A stretch of DNA of 64,000 nucleotides from the NCBI RefSeq assembly GCF_000698575.1, contig NZ_JFHD01000023.1, positions 37,109-101,108 on the forward strand, given 5' to 3'. Position 1 is the first letter of the stretch. Every line of letters starts with the position of its first letter. Position numbers and translations under genes: made by a program. Shown piece by piece: positions 17,668 to 27,177 of this stretch. This DNA comes from Caballeronia zhejiangensis (GTDB lineage Bacteria > Pseudomonadota > Gammaproteobacteria > Burkholderiales > Burkholderiaceae). Below the pieces are notes generated by a model. The model was not told the origin of the DNA. It saw only the letters and a list, made by a program, of their open reading frames with translations, and made no database searches.

Positions 17668-18633
17668 ATGAAGAAAATGCTTCGCGCGCTCGGCGCGCTC
17701 ACGTTGACGGCGAGCGCGTTCGCCGCTGCATCGTCGTCCGCATTCGCCGCCGACAAGGTCGTGCTGGGCGTCGCCATTCCGACCGCCGATCACGGCTTCA
17801 CGGGCGGCATCGTGTGGTGGGCCAACGAAGCGAAGAAGGAACTGGAAAAGGCGCATCCCGACCTGAAGGTGATCGTGAAGACGGCGAGCACCGCGCCCGA
17901 GCAGGCGAACCAGTTGCAGGATTTGGTCACGGTCAACAAGATCAATGCGCTCGTGATCTTCCCGCAGGAATCGGCGTCGCTCACGCAACCGGTCGCGCAG
18001 GTCAAGAAGAAAGGCGTGTATGTGACGGTGGTCGATCGCGGCCTGACCGACACGAGCGCGCAGGACGCGTACGTCGCCGGCGACAACACCGCTTTCGGCA
18101 AGATTCCCGCCGAGTTTCTCGCGAAACAGTTGAACGGCAAGGGCGATATCGTCGCGCTGCGCGGCATTCCGACGACACTCGACAACGAGCGCTGGAACGC
18201 CTTCGAAGGCGTGCTGAAGCAATATCCCGACATCAAGATTCTCGATGCGAAATACGCCAACTGGAATCGCGACGATGCGTTCAAGGTAATGCAGGACTAT
18301 CTCACGCGCTTCAAGCATATCGACGCCGTGTGGGCCGCGGATGACGACATGATGGTCGGCGTGCTGAAGGCGATCGATCAGGCGAAGCGCACGGACATCA
18401 AGATCGTGTTCGGCGGCGCGGGATCGAAGGAAGCGGTGAAGCGCATCATGGACGGCGATGCGCGCGTGCCGGCCGATGTCTCGTATTCGCCGAAGTTCAT
18501 CTACGACGCGATCAAGCTGACCGCCGAAGCGCGCCTGAAGGGCGACAAGCTGCCGCCGACGACGATCATCCCGTCGGTGCTCATCACGAAGGACAACGCC
18601 AAGCAGTTCTATTTCCCGAACTCGCCGTTCTGA
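17668..18633 (+). CDS. Sugar ABC transporter substrate-binding protein (RbsB-type)
   Basis: A 321-residue periplasmic binding protein of the sugar-binding type I fold. A signal peptide of about 27 residues ends AFAA. The mature start VVLGVAIPTADHGFTGG and the VDRGL segment fit the ribose/inositol-binding group. Ligand specificity cannot be read; association with an isomerase/epimerase and a Gfo/Idh/MocA oxidoreductase suggests a polyol, cyclitol or unusual sugar. A terminator hairpin follows directly after the stop. Confidence 0.88.
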   Translation: MKKMLRALGALTLTASAFAAASSSAFAADKVVLGVAIPTADHGFTGGIVWWANEAKKELEKAHPDLKVIVKTASTAPEQANQLQDLVTVNKINALVIFPQESASLTQPVAQVKKKGVYVTVVDRGLTDTSAQDAYVAGDNTAFGKIPAEFLAKQLNGKGDIVALRGIPTTLDNERWNAFEGVLKQYPDIKILDAKYANWNRDDAFKVMQDYLTRFKHIDAVWAADDDMMVGVLKAIDQAKRTDIKIVFGGAGSKEAVKRIMDGDARVPADVSYSPKFIYDAIKLTAEARLKGDKLPPTTIIPSVLITKDNAKQFYFPNSPF

Positions 18634-18638
18634 TGCGC

Positions 18639-18665
18639 GAAGGCCGTTCATCCGGCCTTCTTTTT
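18639..18665 (+). terminator. Intra-operon terminator/attenuator
   Basis: GAAGGCCG (18639-18646) and CGGCCTTC (18653-18660) form an 8-bp stem followed by TTTTT. It lies between the binding-protein gene and the isomerase gene, and the GGAGG ribosome binding site of the next gene starts three bases after the U-run. It probably lowers expression of the two enzyme genes relative to the transporter genes. Confidence 0.8.
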
Positions 18666-18678
18666 GTGGAGGCGAAAG

Positions 18679-19746
18679 ATGAAAACCATCAAAGGCCCGG
18701 CGATATTTCTCGCACAGTTCATGGGCGATCAGGCGCCGTTCGATACGCTCGCGAATCTCGCGTCGTGGGCGGCGTCGCTCGGTTACAAGGGCATACAGGT
18801 GCCTGCCGATCCGCGTCTGATCGATCTGGAGAAGGCCGCATCGAGCGATGCGTATTGCGATGAGATTCGCCGCACCGTCGACGATGCGGGCGTCGCGATC
18901 ACCGAGTTGTCGACGCATCTGCAAGGGCAACTGGTCGCCGTGCATCCCGCATACGACACGCTGTTCGATGGCTTCGCCGCGCCGCATGTGCGGGGCGATC
19001 CGGCCGCGCGGACCGAATGGGCGATCGCGCAAATGAAGCTCGCGGCGGCGGCGTCGAAGCGTCTCGGCTTGAACGCGCACGTGACGTTTTCGGGCGCGCT
19101 CGCGTGGCCGTATGTGTATCCGTGGCCGCAGCGTCCGGCGGGTCTCGTCGAAGCCGCGTTCGAAGAGCTTGCGAACCGCTGGCGTCCGATTCTCGACGAG
19201 TTCGATCGCGCGGGCATCGACGTGTGTTACGAGCTTCATCCTGGCGAAGACCTGCATGACGGCGTGACGTTCGAGCGTTTTCTCGCGGCGGTGGACGATC
19301 ATCCGCGCGCGAACATCCTGTTCGATCCGAGCCACTTCATGTTGCAGCAGCTCGACTACCTTGCGTTCATCGACATCTATCACGCGCGCATCAAGGCGTT
19401 TCACGTAAAGGACGCCGAGTTCCGGCCGAGCGGGAAACAGGGCGTGTACGGCGGCTATTCCGGATGGGTCGATCGCGCCGGCCGCTTCCGTTCGCTGGGC
19501 GATGGCCAGATCGACTTCAAGGCGATCTTCTCGAAGATGGCGCAATACGATTTCGGCGGCTGGGCCGTGCTCGAATGGGAATGCGCGCTGAAGCATCCGG
19601 AAGACGGCGCGCGCGAAGGTGCGGTGTTCATCCGCGATCACATCATCCGCGTGGCCGAGCGCGCCTTCGATGACTTCGCGGGCAGCGGCGCGAGCCGCGA
19701 GCAGATGCGCGGCGTGCTCGGCATCGATTCCGGAGACAAGCGATGA
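18679..19746 (+). CDS. Sugar phosphate isomerase/epimerase (xylose isomerase-like TIM barrel)
   Basis: A 355-residue AP-endonuclease-2/IolE-type TIM barrel. Metal-site residues are visible in CYELHPGEDLHDG, FDPSHFMLQQLDY, IKAFHVKDAEF and the late VLEWECALK glutamate. It would isomerise, epimerise or dehydrate a sugar or cyclitol. The ATG at 18679 has a GGAGG site. Its stop overlaps the start of the next gene by four bases, so it is coupled to the dehydrogenase. Substrate unknown. Confidence 0.85.
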   Translation: MKTIKGPAIFLAQFMGDQAPFDTLANLASWAASLGYKGIQVPADPRLIDLEKAASSDAYCDEIRRTVDDAGVAITELSTHLQGQLVAVHPAYDTLFDGFAAPHVRGDPAARTEWAIAQMKLAAAASKRLGLNAHVTFSGALAWPYVYPWPQRPAGLVEAAFEELANRWRPILDEFDRAGIDVCYELHPGEDLHDGVTFERFLAAVDDHPRANILFDPSHFMLQQLDYLAFIDIYHARIKAFHVKDAEFRPSGKQGVYGGYSGWVDRAGRFRSLGDGQIDFKAIFSKMAQYDFGGWAVLEWECALKHPEDGAREGAVFIRDHIIRVAERAFDDFAGSGASREQMRGVLGIDSGDKR

Positions 19747-20867
19747 ATCGCGTGCGGTTGGGGATGGTCGGCGGCGGCGAGGGCGCGTTCATCGGCGCGG
19801 TGCATCGCATTGCGGCGCGGCTCGACGATCGCTACGAACTCGTCGCGGGCGCGTTGTCGTCGGATGCGCGGCGCGCGGCATCGAGCGCCGCGGCGATCGG
19901 GCTCGCGCGCAGCTACGACGATTTTCGCGAGATGGCGCGCATCGAGGCTGGACGCTCGGACGGCATCGAGGCGGTCGCGATCGTCACGCCGAATCATCTG
20001 CATGCGCCGATCGCGACCGCTTTTCTCGAAGCGGGCATTCACGTGATTTGCGACAAGCCGCTCGCCGTTTCGCTCGATGAAGGCGAGGCGCTGGCGAAGC
20101 TCGCGCGCGAGAAGGATCGCGTGTTTGCGGTGACTTATACCTACACGGGTTATCCGCTCGTGCGGCATGCGCGCGGAATGGTGCAGCGCGGCTTGCTCGG
20201 CGACATTCGCGTGGTGCAGGTCGAGTATGCGCAGGACTGGCTGTCTCTTCCTGTCGAGACGCAGGCGAACCGGCAGGCCGTATGGCGCACCGATCCCGCG
20301 CTCGCTGGACCGGCGGGATGTCTCGGCGATATCGGCACGCACGCGTATCAGCTTGCGGAATACGTGACGGGGATGCGGCCATCCGAGCTTGCCGCCGATG
20401 TGACGACGTTCGTGCCGAATCGTCGTGTGGACGATCATGTGCAGGCGATGTTGCGCTACGAGAACGGCGCGCGTGGCATGTTGTGGGCGAGTCAGGTCGC
20501 GGCCGGCGAGGAGAACGCGTTGCGATTGCGCGTGTATGGGACGAAGGCGGGCATTGCGTTCGATCAACAGAAGCCGAACGAATTGTGGTTCACGCCGATA
20601 GGCGGCGCGTCCGAGCGCATCACGCGCGGGCGCGTGCAAAGTCCTGAAGCGCTGCACGCGACGCGCGTGCCGGCGGGACATCCGGAAGGGTATCTGGAAG
20701 CGTTCGCGCAGGTTTATACGGATGCGGCGGCGTGTATCGCGAGCGGGACGACGCAGGGGGATGACTGGCTGACGACCGTCGAGGATGGGGTCGCGGGGTT
20801 GCGGTTCGTGGAGGCGGTGTTGAGGAGTGGGGGGCGGAATGGGGAGTGGGTGGGGCTGAAGAATTAG
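19743..20867 (+). CDS. Gfo/Idh/MocA-family oxidoreductase
   Basis: A 374-residue NAD(P)-dependent oxidoreductase. The N-terminal Rossmann fold starts RLGMVGGGEGAFIGAVHR; IVTPNHLHAPIA and CDKPLAVSLDEGEAL carry the family's conserved EKP-like lysine (here DKP). C-terminal substrate domain: GDIGTHAYQLAEYVTG. It likely oxidises the sugar or cyclitol imported by the upstream ABC system, as in inositol and levoglucosan pathways. It is the last gene of the LacI-led operon; the 3' end converges on gnd. Confidence 0.88.
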   Translation: MNRVRLGMVGGGEGAFIGAVHRIAARLDDRYELVAGALSSDARRAASSAAAIGLARSYDDFREMARIEAGRSDGIEAVAIVTPNHLHAPIATAFLEAGIHVICDKPLAVSLDEGEALAKLAREKDRVFAVTYTYTGYPLVRHARGMVQRGLLGDIRVVQVEYAQDWLSLPVETQANRQAVWRTDPALAGPAGCLGDIGTHAYQLAEYVTGMRPSELAADVTTFVPNRRVDDHVQAMLRYENGARGMLWASQVAAGEENALRLRVYGTKAGIAFDQQKPNELWFTPIGGASERITRGRVQSPEALHATRVPAGHPEGYLEAFAQVYTDAAACIASGTTQGDDWLTTVEDGVAGLRFVEAVLRSGGRNGEWVGLKN

Positions 20868-20952
20868 TCGAATACCCACTTTCTTCGCCTTCAGCCGAAA
20901 TGCGCGCCAAACGCTCGATTGCGAATCGAAGATTTCGCAGCTTGGCTGCAAG

Positions 20953-20982
20953 AAAAAACGCGGCTTCCAAAGAAAGCCGCGT
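20953..20982 (-). terminator. Rho-independent terminator of gnd
   Basis: Read on the minus strand, ACGCGGCTT (20982-20974) and AAGCCGCGT (20966-20958) form a 9-bp stem with a 7-base loop, followed by a T6 tract (20958-20953). It lies 30 bases past the gnd stop codon. Confidence 0.88.
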
Positions 20983-21012
20983 CTCATGCTCTCGATCTGT
21001 TCAGTCAGATCC

Positions 21013-22419
<1,407 letters not shown>

Positions 22420-22663
22420 TGCTTGATCTCCGAATGACCGAAGCGTCGCGCGGCTCGTGGCGCGCGGCTTCGGGATGAAAACGTGTCGATGGGGCGGCGA
22501 CCGCGCGAGAGAGATCGTCTCCGGTTCCGACCGGCGGCGCGATGGGCCGCGCCGATGTCCGATCGTTTTGCGCGAGCGCAGACCGCCCGAATTTACCACT
22601 TTGAGACGCATCCGGCAGGGGCCGCGCCGTCCGATCGAGCGCCAAAAGCATCGCCGTCATAGA

Positions 22664-23047
22664 ATGGACGCCCGCAACGAGCACGCCGCGAAGGCCATCC
22701 GAAACATGCCGCCCGCCCGGCGCGCGCGCAGCCATCATTACTCCGTCTACGTCGTCGAACTGTCCGGAACGGTCTGGAACGAAGCGCGTTTCCGTCGCGC
22801 GAATCCGGATTACGTGATCGGCATGCCGTTCGTCTACGTGGGCATGACGGGCATCGATCCCGACGTGCGCTTCGACAAGCACAAGGCCGGCATCCAGTCG
22901 AATCGCTATGTCCGCGAATACGGACTGCGGCTCCTGCCGCAACTGTATGAGATGTACAACCCGATGCCCTACGACGGCGCGCGCGACATGGAAGTGGAAC
23001 TGGCGATCGGCTTGCGCGAAGCGGGCTATGGCGTCTGGCAGGCGTGA
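22664..23047 (+). CDS. Small GIY-YIG-like protein, uncharacterised
   Basis: A 127-residue protein. YSVYVVEL (26-33) and VYVGMT (57-62) resemble the two halves of the GIY-YIG motif, followed by R69, H73/K74 and a late E110, which is the spacing seen in compact GIY-YIG nucleases. The N-terminus is basic. The active-site Tyr of the second half would be Y58. The family assignment is a pattern-level inference; the first half lacks the GIY glycine. It starts 245 bases from the divergent gnd gene, and its stop is 29 bases upstream of the ketopantoate reductase-like gene. Confidence 0.55.
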   Translation: MDARNEHAAKAIRNMPPARRARSHHYSVYVVELSGTVWNEARFRRANPDYVIGMPFVYVGMTGIDPDVRFDKHKAGIQSNRYVREYGLRLLPQLYEMYNPMPYDGARDMEVELAIGLREAGYGVWQA

Positions 23048-23076
23048 ACGATTCATACAGCGAAAAGGAGCGAGAC

Positions 23077-24003
23077 ATGCGGATTCTGGTAGTGGGCGCG
23101 GGGGCCATCGGCGGATATTTCGGTGCACGGCTGCTCGAAGCGGGCCGCGACGTGACCTTTCTCGTGCGCGAGCGCCGCGCCGAGCGGCTGCGTCAGTGCG
23201 GCCTGAAAGTGAAGAGCCCGGAAGGCGATCTCGCGTTCGCCTGTCCGCCGATGGTGCTCGCGAAAGACATCGACGGCCCTTACGATCTCGTGCTCCTGAG
23301 CTGCAAGGCCTACGACCTGCAAGGCGCGATCGATTCCTTCGCGCCCGCCGTCGGTCCCGATACCGCGATCCTGCCGCTCCTGAACGGCATGGGCCATCTC
23401 GACGCGCTCGACGCGCGCTTCGATCCCGCGAACGTGCTCGGCGGCCAATGCGTGATCGCCGCGACGCTCGACGCCGAAGGCGAGATCGTGCATCTGAACA
23501 ACATGCATTCGATGACTATCGGCGAGCGCACGGGCGGCCGCTCGGCGCGCATCGACGCAATCGCCGCGCAACTCGACGGCGCGGGCTTCGATTTAAACGT
23601 GAGCGAAGACATCCTTCAGTCGATGTGGGACAAGTGGGTGTTCCTCGCCACGCTCGCGACCGGCACCTGCCTGATGCGCGCGCCCATCGGCGATATTCTC
23701 GCGGCGCCGGGCGGCGAGGCGCTGCTGTTCCAGCTCTTCGACGAATGCTGCGGCATCGCCGGCGACAACGCGCACGCACCGGGCGAGGCGGTCGTCACGC
23801 GCGCGCGGGCGTTTTTCTCGGAGCGCGGCTCGCCGATGACCGCATCGATGCTGCGCGATCTCGAGAACGGCGCGCCGATCGAGGCGGATCACATCGTCGG
23901 CGATCTGCTGTCGCGGCGGCGCACGCAAATCGCCGGGCTGTCGGCGCTGGCGGTCGCGTACGCGCATCTGAAAGCCTACGAAGCGCGCCGGGCACGCGCG
24001 TGA
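23077..24003 (+). CDS. 2-dehydropantoate 2-reductase family protein
   Basis: A 308-residue ApbA/PanE-family oxidoreductase. MRILVVGAGAIGGYFGARL is the NADPH-binding start; LLSCKAYDL contains the conserved lysine-region motif and MWDKWVFLATLATGT the conserved Lys/Asn region of the C-terminal domain. The family reduces 2-dehydropantoate to pantoate for CoA synthesis, but genomes carry several paralogues of unknown substrate, so I give no panE symbol. The AAAAGGAG site decides the start at 23077. The chromate transporter begins at its stop. Confidence 0.85.
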   Translation: MRILVVGAGAIGGYFGARLLEAGRDVTFLVRERRAERLRQCGLKVKSPEGDLAFACPPMVLAKDIDGPYDLVLLSCKAYDLQGAIDSFAPAVGPDTAILPLLNGMGHLDALDARFDPANVLGGQCVIAATLDAEGEIVHLNNMHSMTIGERTGGRSARIDAIAAQLDGAGFDLNVSEDILQSMWDKWVFLATLATGTCLMRAPIGDILAAPGGEALLFQLFDECCGIAGDNAHAPGEAVVTRARAFFSERGSPMTASMLRDLENGAPIEADHIVGDLLSRRRTQIAGLSALAVAYAHLKAYEARRARA

Positions 24004-24008
24004 ACCTC

Positions 24009-24560
24009 ATGTCCGGCGACGGCCACGCGCCACGGCCGACGGTCGCCGAAATCTTCATCGGCTTTCTGACGCTCGGGCTGACGGCGTTCGGCGGCGCGCT
24101 GCCGCTCGCGCGGCGCGAGATCGTCGAGCGCCGCAAATGGCTCGACGCCGACGCGTTCACCGATCTCCTCGGCCTCTGTCAGTTCCTGCCGGGCGGCAAC
24201 GTGATCAATCTGTCGGTGGCAATCGGCATGCGCTTTCGCGGCGTGCCGGGCGCGCTCGCGGGCTTGCTGGGGCTGCTTGTCGGACCGTCGCTCATCGTGA
24301 TCGGGCTCGGCGTGATCTATCAGCGCACGCATCAGGACCCGCGCATCGCGCATCTGTTCGCGGGACTCGCGGCGGCTGCGGCGGGCCTGCTCATCGCGAT
24401 GGCGGCGAAGATCATGTGGCCGTTGCGCCGGAAGCCGGAAGCGGCGATCGTCGCGCTTCTGATGTTCGCGTCGATAGCGATCCTGCGCACGCCGCTCCTG
24501 CCGACGATGCTCGTCTTCACGCCGATTTCGGTGCTGATCGCGTGGAAAGTCCGCCGATGA
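24009..24560 (+). CDS. Chromate transporter, N-terminal-type subunit (short ChrA)
   Basis: A 183-residue inner-membrane protein of the CHR family: EIFIGFLTLGLTAFGG, then LLGLCQFLPGGNVINLSVAIG, then the GVPGALAGLLGLLVGPS motif. The protein is half the size of full-length ChrA, so it is one member of a split pair. An alternative GTG start at 24000 overlaps the previous stop codon. The role by family is chromate/sulfate efflux; a different anion is possible. Overlaps the second subunit by four bases. Confidence 0.85.
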   Translation: MSGDGHAPRPTVAEIFIGFLTLGLTAFGGALPLARREIVERRKWLDADAFTDLLGLCQFLPGGNVINLSVAIGMRFRGVPGALAGLLGLLVGPSLIVIGLGVIYQRTHQDPRIAHLFAGLAAAAAGLLIAMAAKIMWPLRRKPEAAIVALLMFASIAILRTPLLPTMLVFTPISVLIAWKVRR

Positions 24561-25084
24561 AAAACGATCTGCTTTCGCTCGCGGCGATCTTCAGTCAGCT
24601 CTCGCTGCTCGCGTTCGGCGGCGGCAATTCGATCCTGCCGGAAATGCAGCGTCAGGTCGTGCAGGTTCACGAATGGATGTCGAAGGCCGATTTCTCCGCG
24701 CTCTTCGCGGTCGCGCAGGCCGCGCCGGGCCCGAACATGATGGTCGTCACGCTGATCGGCTGGCATGTCGCCGGCTGGCCCGGCGTGCTGGTGACGTCGA
24801 TCGCGAAGTTCGGGCCGTCGTCGCTCGTGACGATCGCCGCGATGCACGCGTGGGAGCGCTTCAAGGATCGCCCGTGGCGGCGCTTCATCCAGCTCGGGCT
24901 CGTGCCGATCACGGCCGGGCTCGTCGCGGCGAGCGCGCTGCTGATCGCCGAGGCATCCGATGGAACCTGGACGCTCGCGGCCATCACGGCGCTCGTCGCG
25001 CTCGTCTCGTACCGGACGAAGCTGCATCCGCTGTGGCTGCTCGCGGGCGGCGCGCTCATCGGGCTGACGGGTTTCGGCCAGTAA
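24557..25084 (+). CDS. Chromate transporter, C-terminal-type subunit (short ChrA)
   Basis: A 175-residue CHR-family membrane protein with FSQLSLLAFGGGNSILPEMQR and FAVAQAAPGPNMMVVTLIGW, the paired motifs of the other ChrA half. Its start overlaps the previous gene (ATGA), so the two subunits are made together and likely form the functional heterodimer with antiparallel halves, as described for short-chain CHR pairs. Confidence 0.85.
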   Translation: MKNDLLSLAAIFSQLSLLAFGGGNSILPEMQRQVVQVHEWMSKADFSALFAVAQAAPGPNMMVVTLIGWHVAGWPGVLVTSIAKFGPSSLVTIAAMHAWERFKDRPWRRFIQLGLVPITAGLVAASALLIAEASDGTWTLAAITALVALVSYRTKLHPLWLLAGGALIGLTGFGQ

Positions 25085-25139
25085 GATCGGGCAAGTTTTC
25101 TGCTGGCTTCATCGACAACAAAAGACAAGGAAGCACGCC

Positions 25140-25478
25140 ATGAGCATGAACATCGAATACGCGAAGACCGCACCGGATCGCACGGAAATCGACGCGCTCA
25201 CCGGCCCGACGGTCGTCGAGTTCGGCACCGACTGGTGCGGTTTCTGCCGTGCCGCGCAACCGTTGATCGCGCAGGCATTTCAGGATCATCGCGCGGTGCA
25301 GCACATCAAGATCGAGGATGGCAGCGGCCGCCCGCTCGGACGTTCGTTTCGCGTAAAGCTCTGGCCGACGCTCGTCTTCATGCTCGGCGGCAAGGAAGTC
25401 GCGCGCCTCGTGCGCCCCGGCGACGTCTCCGAAATTCGTGACGCGCTCGCGCTCATCGACGAGCCGCTCGCGCAGTAA
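25140..25478 (+). CDS. Thioredoxin-family protein
   Basis: A 112-residue thioredoxin fold with an active site WCGFC (C33, C36), a variant of WCGPC, and a cis-proline in KLWPTLVFMLGGKEV. No signal peptide, so it acts in the cytoplasm. The phenylalanine in place of proline would change the redox potential. It follows the chromate transporter by 55 bases. A hairpin follows its stop. Confidence 0.88.
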   Translation: MSMNIEYAKTAPDRTEIDALTGPTVVEFGTDWCGFCRAAQPLIAQAFQDHRAVQHIKIEDGSGRPLGRSFRVKLWPTLVFMLGGKEVARLVRPGDVSEIRDALALIDEPLAQ

Positions 25479-25483
25479 GCCAC

Positions 25484-25505
25484 GACCGAGGGTTATTCCT
25501 CGGTC
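25484..25505. terminator. Hairpin after the thioredoxin gene
   Basis: GACCGAGG (25484-25491) pairs with CCTCGGTC (25498-25505) around a 6-base loop. No U-run follows on the plus strand, so termination strength is uncertain. Confidence 0.5.
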
Positions 25506-25565
25506 CACTTCCATCGTAAAAATTTGTATGATGACCCGATGACCTGACGAGGCGCATCGAGTCGC

Positions 25566-26270
25566 ATGTTCGAGAAAATTCCGCCGCGCGCGTTGAGCGA
25601 CACCGTCGCGCAACAATTGCAAAAGTTGATCGAGAAGGGCAGTTTCGCCGCGACCGGCAAGCTGCCGACCGAAGCGGTGCTCGCGCAGGAATTCGGCGTG
25701 AGCCGCACGGTCATTCGCGAAGCCATCTCGCGGCTGAAGAACGAAGGCATGGTCGAGCCGCGTCAGGGCAGCGGCGTATTCATCGTCGAGCGCGCGGGGA
25801 TTCGGCCGTTGCGCATCGATTATGCGCAGGCGGTCGAGCCCGGCGCGGTCGTGCAGATTCTCGCGCTGCGCCGGGCGATCGAGGCCGAAGTGGCATCCGA
25901 AGCCGCGCAGCGGCGTACCGACGAACAACTCGCCGCCATCGATGACGCGCTCGCATCCATCGATGAAGCCGTGCGCGATGGCCGCGACGGCGTCGCCGAG
26001 GACGTCGCGTTCCATCGGGAAATCGCCAACGCGACCGGCAATCCGTACTTCCTGAAAACCCTCACGTTTCTGAACCAGTACCTGGAAGCGGGCACGCTCG
26101 TTACGCGCGGCAACGAGGCGCTGCGCGAGGACTTCATGCGTCAGGTGCGCGAGGAGCACGCGGCGATCGTCGAGGCGATCCGCGCGCGCGAGCCCGACGC
26201 CGCGCGCCACGCCGCGCAGACGCATCTCATCAACGCCGCGCGCCGACTGGCGGAAGCGGGCATCTGTTAA
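25566..26270 (+). CDS. GntR-family regulator, FadR/FCD subfamily
   Basis: A 234-residue regulator. The N-terminal wHTH includes GKLPTEAVLAQEFGVSRTVIREAISRLKNEGMVE (residues about 38-70); the C-terminal all-helical FCD domain spans about 95-225 and keeps metal-site histidines (VAFHREIANATGN and EEHAAIVEAI). It directly precedes the tetronate catabolic genes and is probably their repressor, with a tetronate or pathway intermediate as effector. A possible -10 TATGAT lies at 25527-25532, followed by overlapping GATGACC direct repeats (25530-25544). Confidence 0.88.
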   Translation: MFEKIPPRALSDTVAQQLQKLIEKGSFAATGKLPTEAVLAQEFGVSRTVIREAISRLKNEGMVEPRQGSGVFIVERAGIRPLRIDYAQAVEPGAVVQILALRRAIEAEVASEAAQRRTDEQLAAIDDALASIDEAVRDGRDGVAEDVAFHREIANATGNPYFLKTLTFLNQYLEAGTLVTRGNEALREDFMRQVREEHAAIVEAIRAREPDAARHAAQTHLINAARRLAEAGIC

Positions 26271-26280
26271 GGAATCTGCG

Positions 26281-27177
26281 ATGACACGAAACGTCGGAGT
26301 GATCGGTTTGGGCGCAATGGGCATGGGCGTCGCGCGCTCGTTGCTGCGGGCGGGCTTCGCCGTGCATGCGTGCGACGTGCGCCAGCCGGTGCTCGATGCG
26401 TTCGCGGCCGAAGGCGGCATCGCGTGCGCGTCGCCGGCCGAGTTGGGCGGCAAGTGCGCGGTCGTGCTGACGGTCGTCGTCAATGCGGCGCAGACCGAAG
26501 CCGTGCTGTTCGGCGAAACCGGCGCGGTCGAAGCGATGAAACCCGGCGGCGTCGTGCTCGCGTGCGCGACGGTATCGCCGCAATTCGCCGCCGATCTCGG
26601 CAAGCGCATCGGCGAGAAGGGCGTGCACATGCTCGACGCGCCCTTGTCCGGCGGCGCGGCGAAAGCCAGCTCCGGCGAAATGACGATGATGACCTCCGGC
26701 CCCGCCGACGCCTACGCCGCCTGCGAGGACGTACTCGACGCGATCGCGGGCAAGGTCTATCGGCTCGGCGACGCCCACGGCGCGGGCTCGAAGGTGAAGA
26801 TCATCAATCAGTTGCTGGCGGGCGTGCATATCGCGGCGGCGGCCGAAGCGATGGCGCTCGGCCTGCGCGAAGGCGTCGATCCGGATGCGCTTTACGACGT
26901 CATCACCCACAGCGCGGGCAATTCGTGGATGTTCGAGAATCGCGTGCCGCACATTCTTTCGGGCGATTACACACCGCTTTCCGCCGTCGATATTTTCGTT
27001 AAGGACTTGGGCCTCGTGCTCGACACGGCGCGCACGTCGAAATTTCCGTTGCCGCTGTCGGCGGCGGCGCATCAGATGTTCATGATGGCGTCCACGGCCG
27101 GACACGGCGGCGAGGACGATTCCGCGGTCATCAAGATTTTTCCGGGCATCGACATTCCGAAGGGAGCGAAGCAATGA
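26281..27177 (+). CDS. ltnD: L-threonate dehydrogenase
   Basis: A 298-residue beta-hydroxyacid dehydrogenase. The NAD motif GLGAMG is at residues 9-14, the substrate loop SGGAAKASSG at about 123-132, and the catalytic lysine K173 sits in KVKIINQLL. It oxidises L-threonate to 2-oxo-tetronate. The assignment as LtnD rather than a generic 3-hydroxyisobutyrate dehydrogenase comes from sequence character and from the neighbours otnK, otnC, otnI and denD, which form the acid-sugar pathway described for DUF1537 kinases. Overlaps otnK by four bases. Confidence 0.88.
   Translation: MTRNVGVIGLGAMGMGVARSLLRAGFAVHACDVRQPVLDAFAAEGGIACASPAELGGKCAVVLTVVVNAAQTEAVLFGETGAVEAMKPGGVVLACATVSPQFAADLGKRIGEKGVHMLDAPLSGGAAKASSGEMTMMTSGPADAYAACEDVLDAIAGKVYRLGDAHGAGSKVKIINQLLAGVHIAAAAEAMALGLREGVDPDALYDVITHSAGNSWMFENRVPHILSGDYTPLSAVDIFVKDLGLVLDTARTSKFPLPLSAAAHQMFMMASTAGHGGEDDSAVIKIFPGIDIPKGAKQ

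Noticed and set aside
17605..19641. A 678-codon minus-strand open frame opposite the sugar-binding protein and isomerase genes
   Set aside because: Composition typical of an antisense shadow and no domain resemblance.
22908..24000. Upstream extension of the first chromate transporter frame through the ketopantoate-reductase-like gene
   Set aside because: Only the part from about 24000 onward resembles the CHR family; the upstream part is another frame of the reductase gene.
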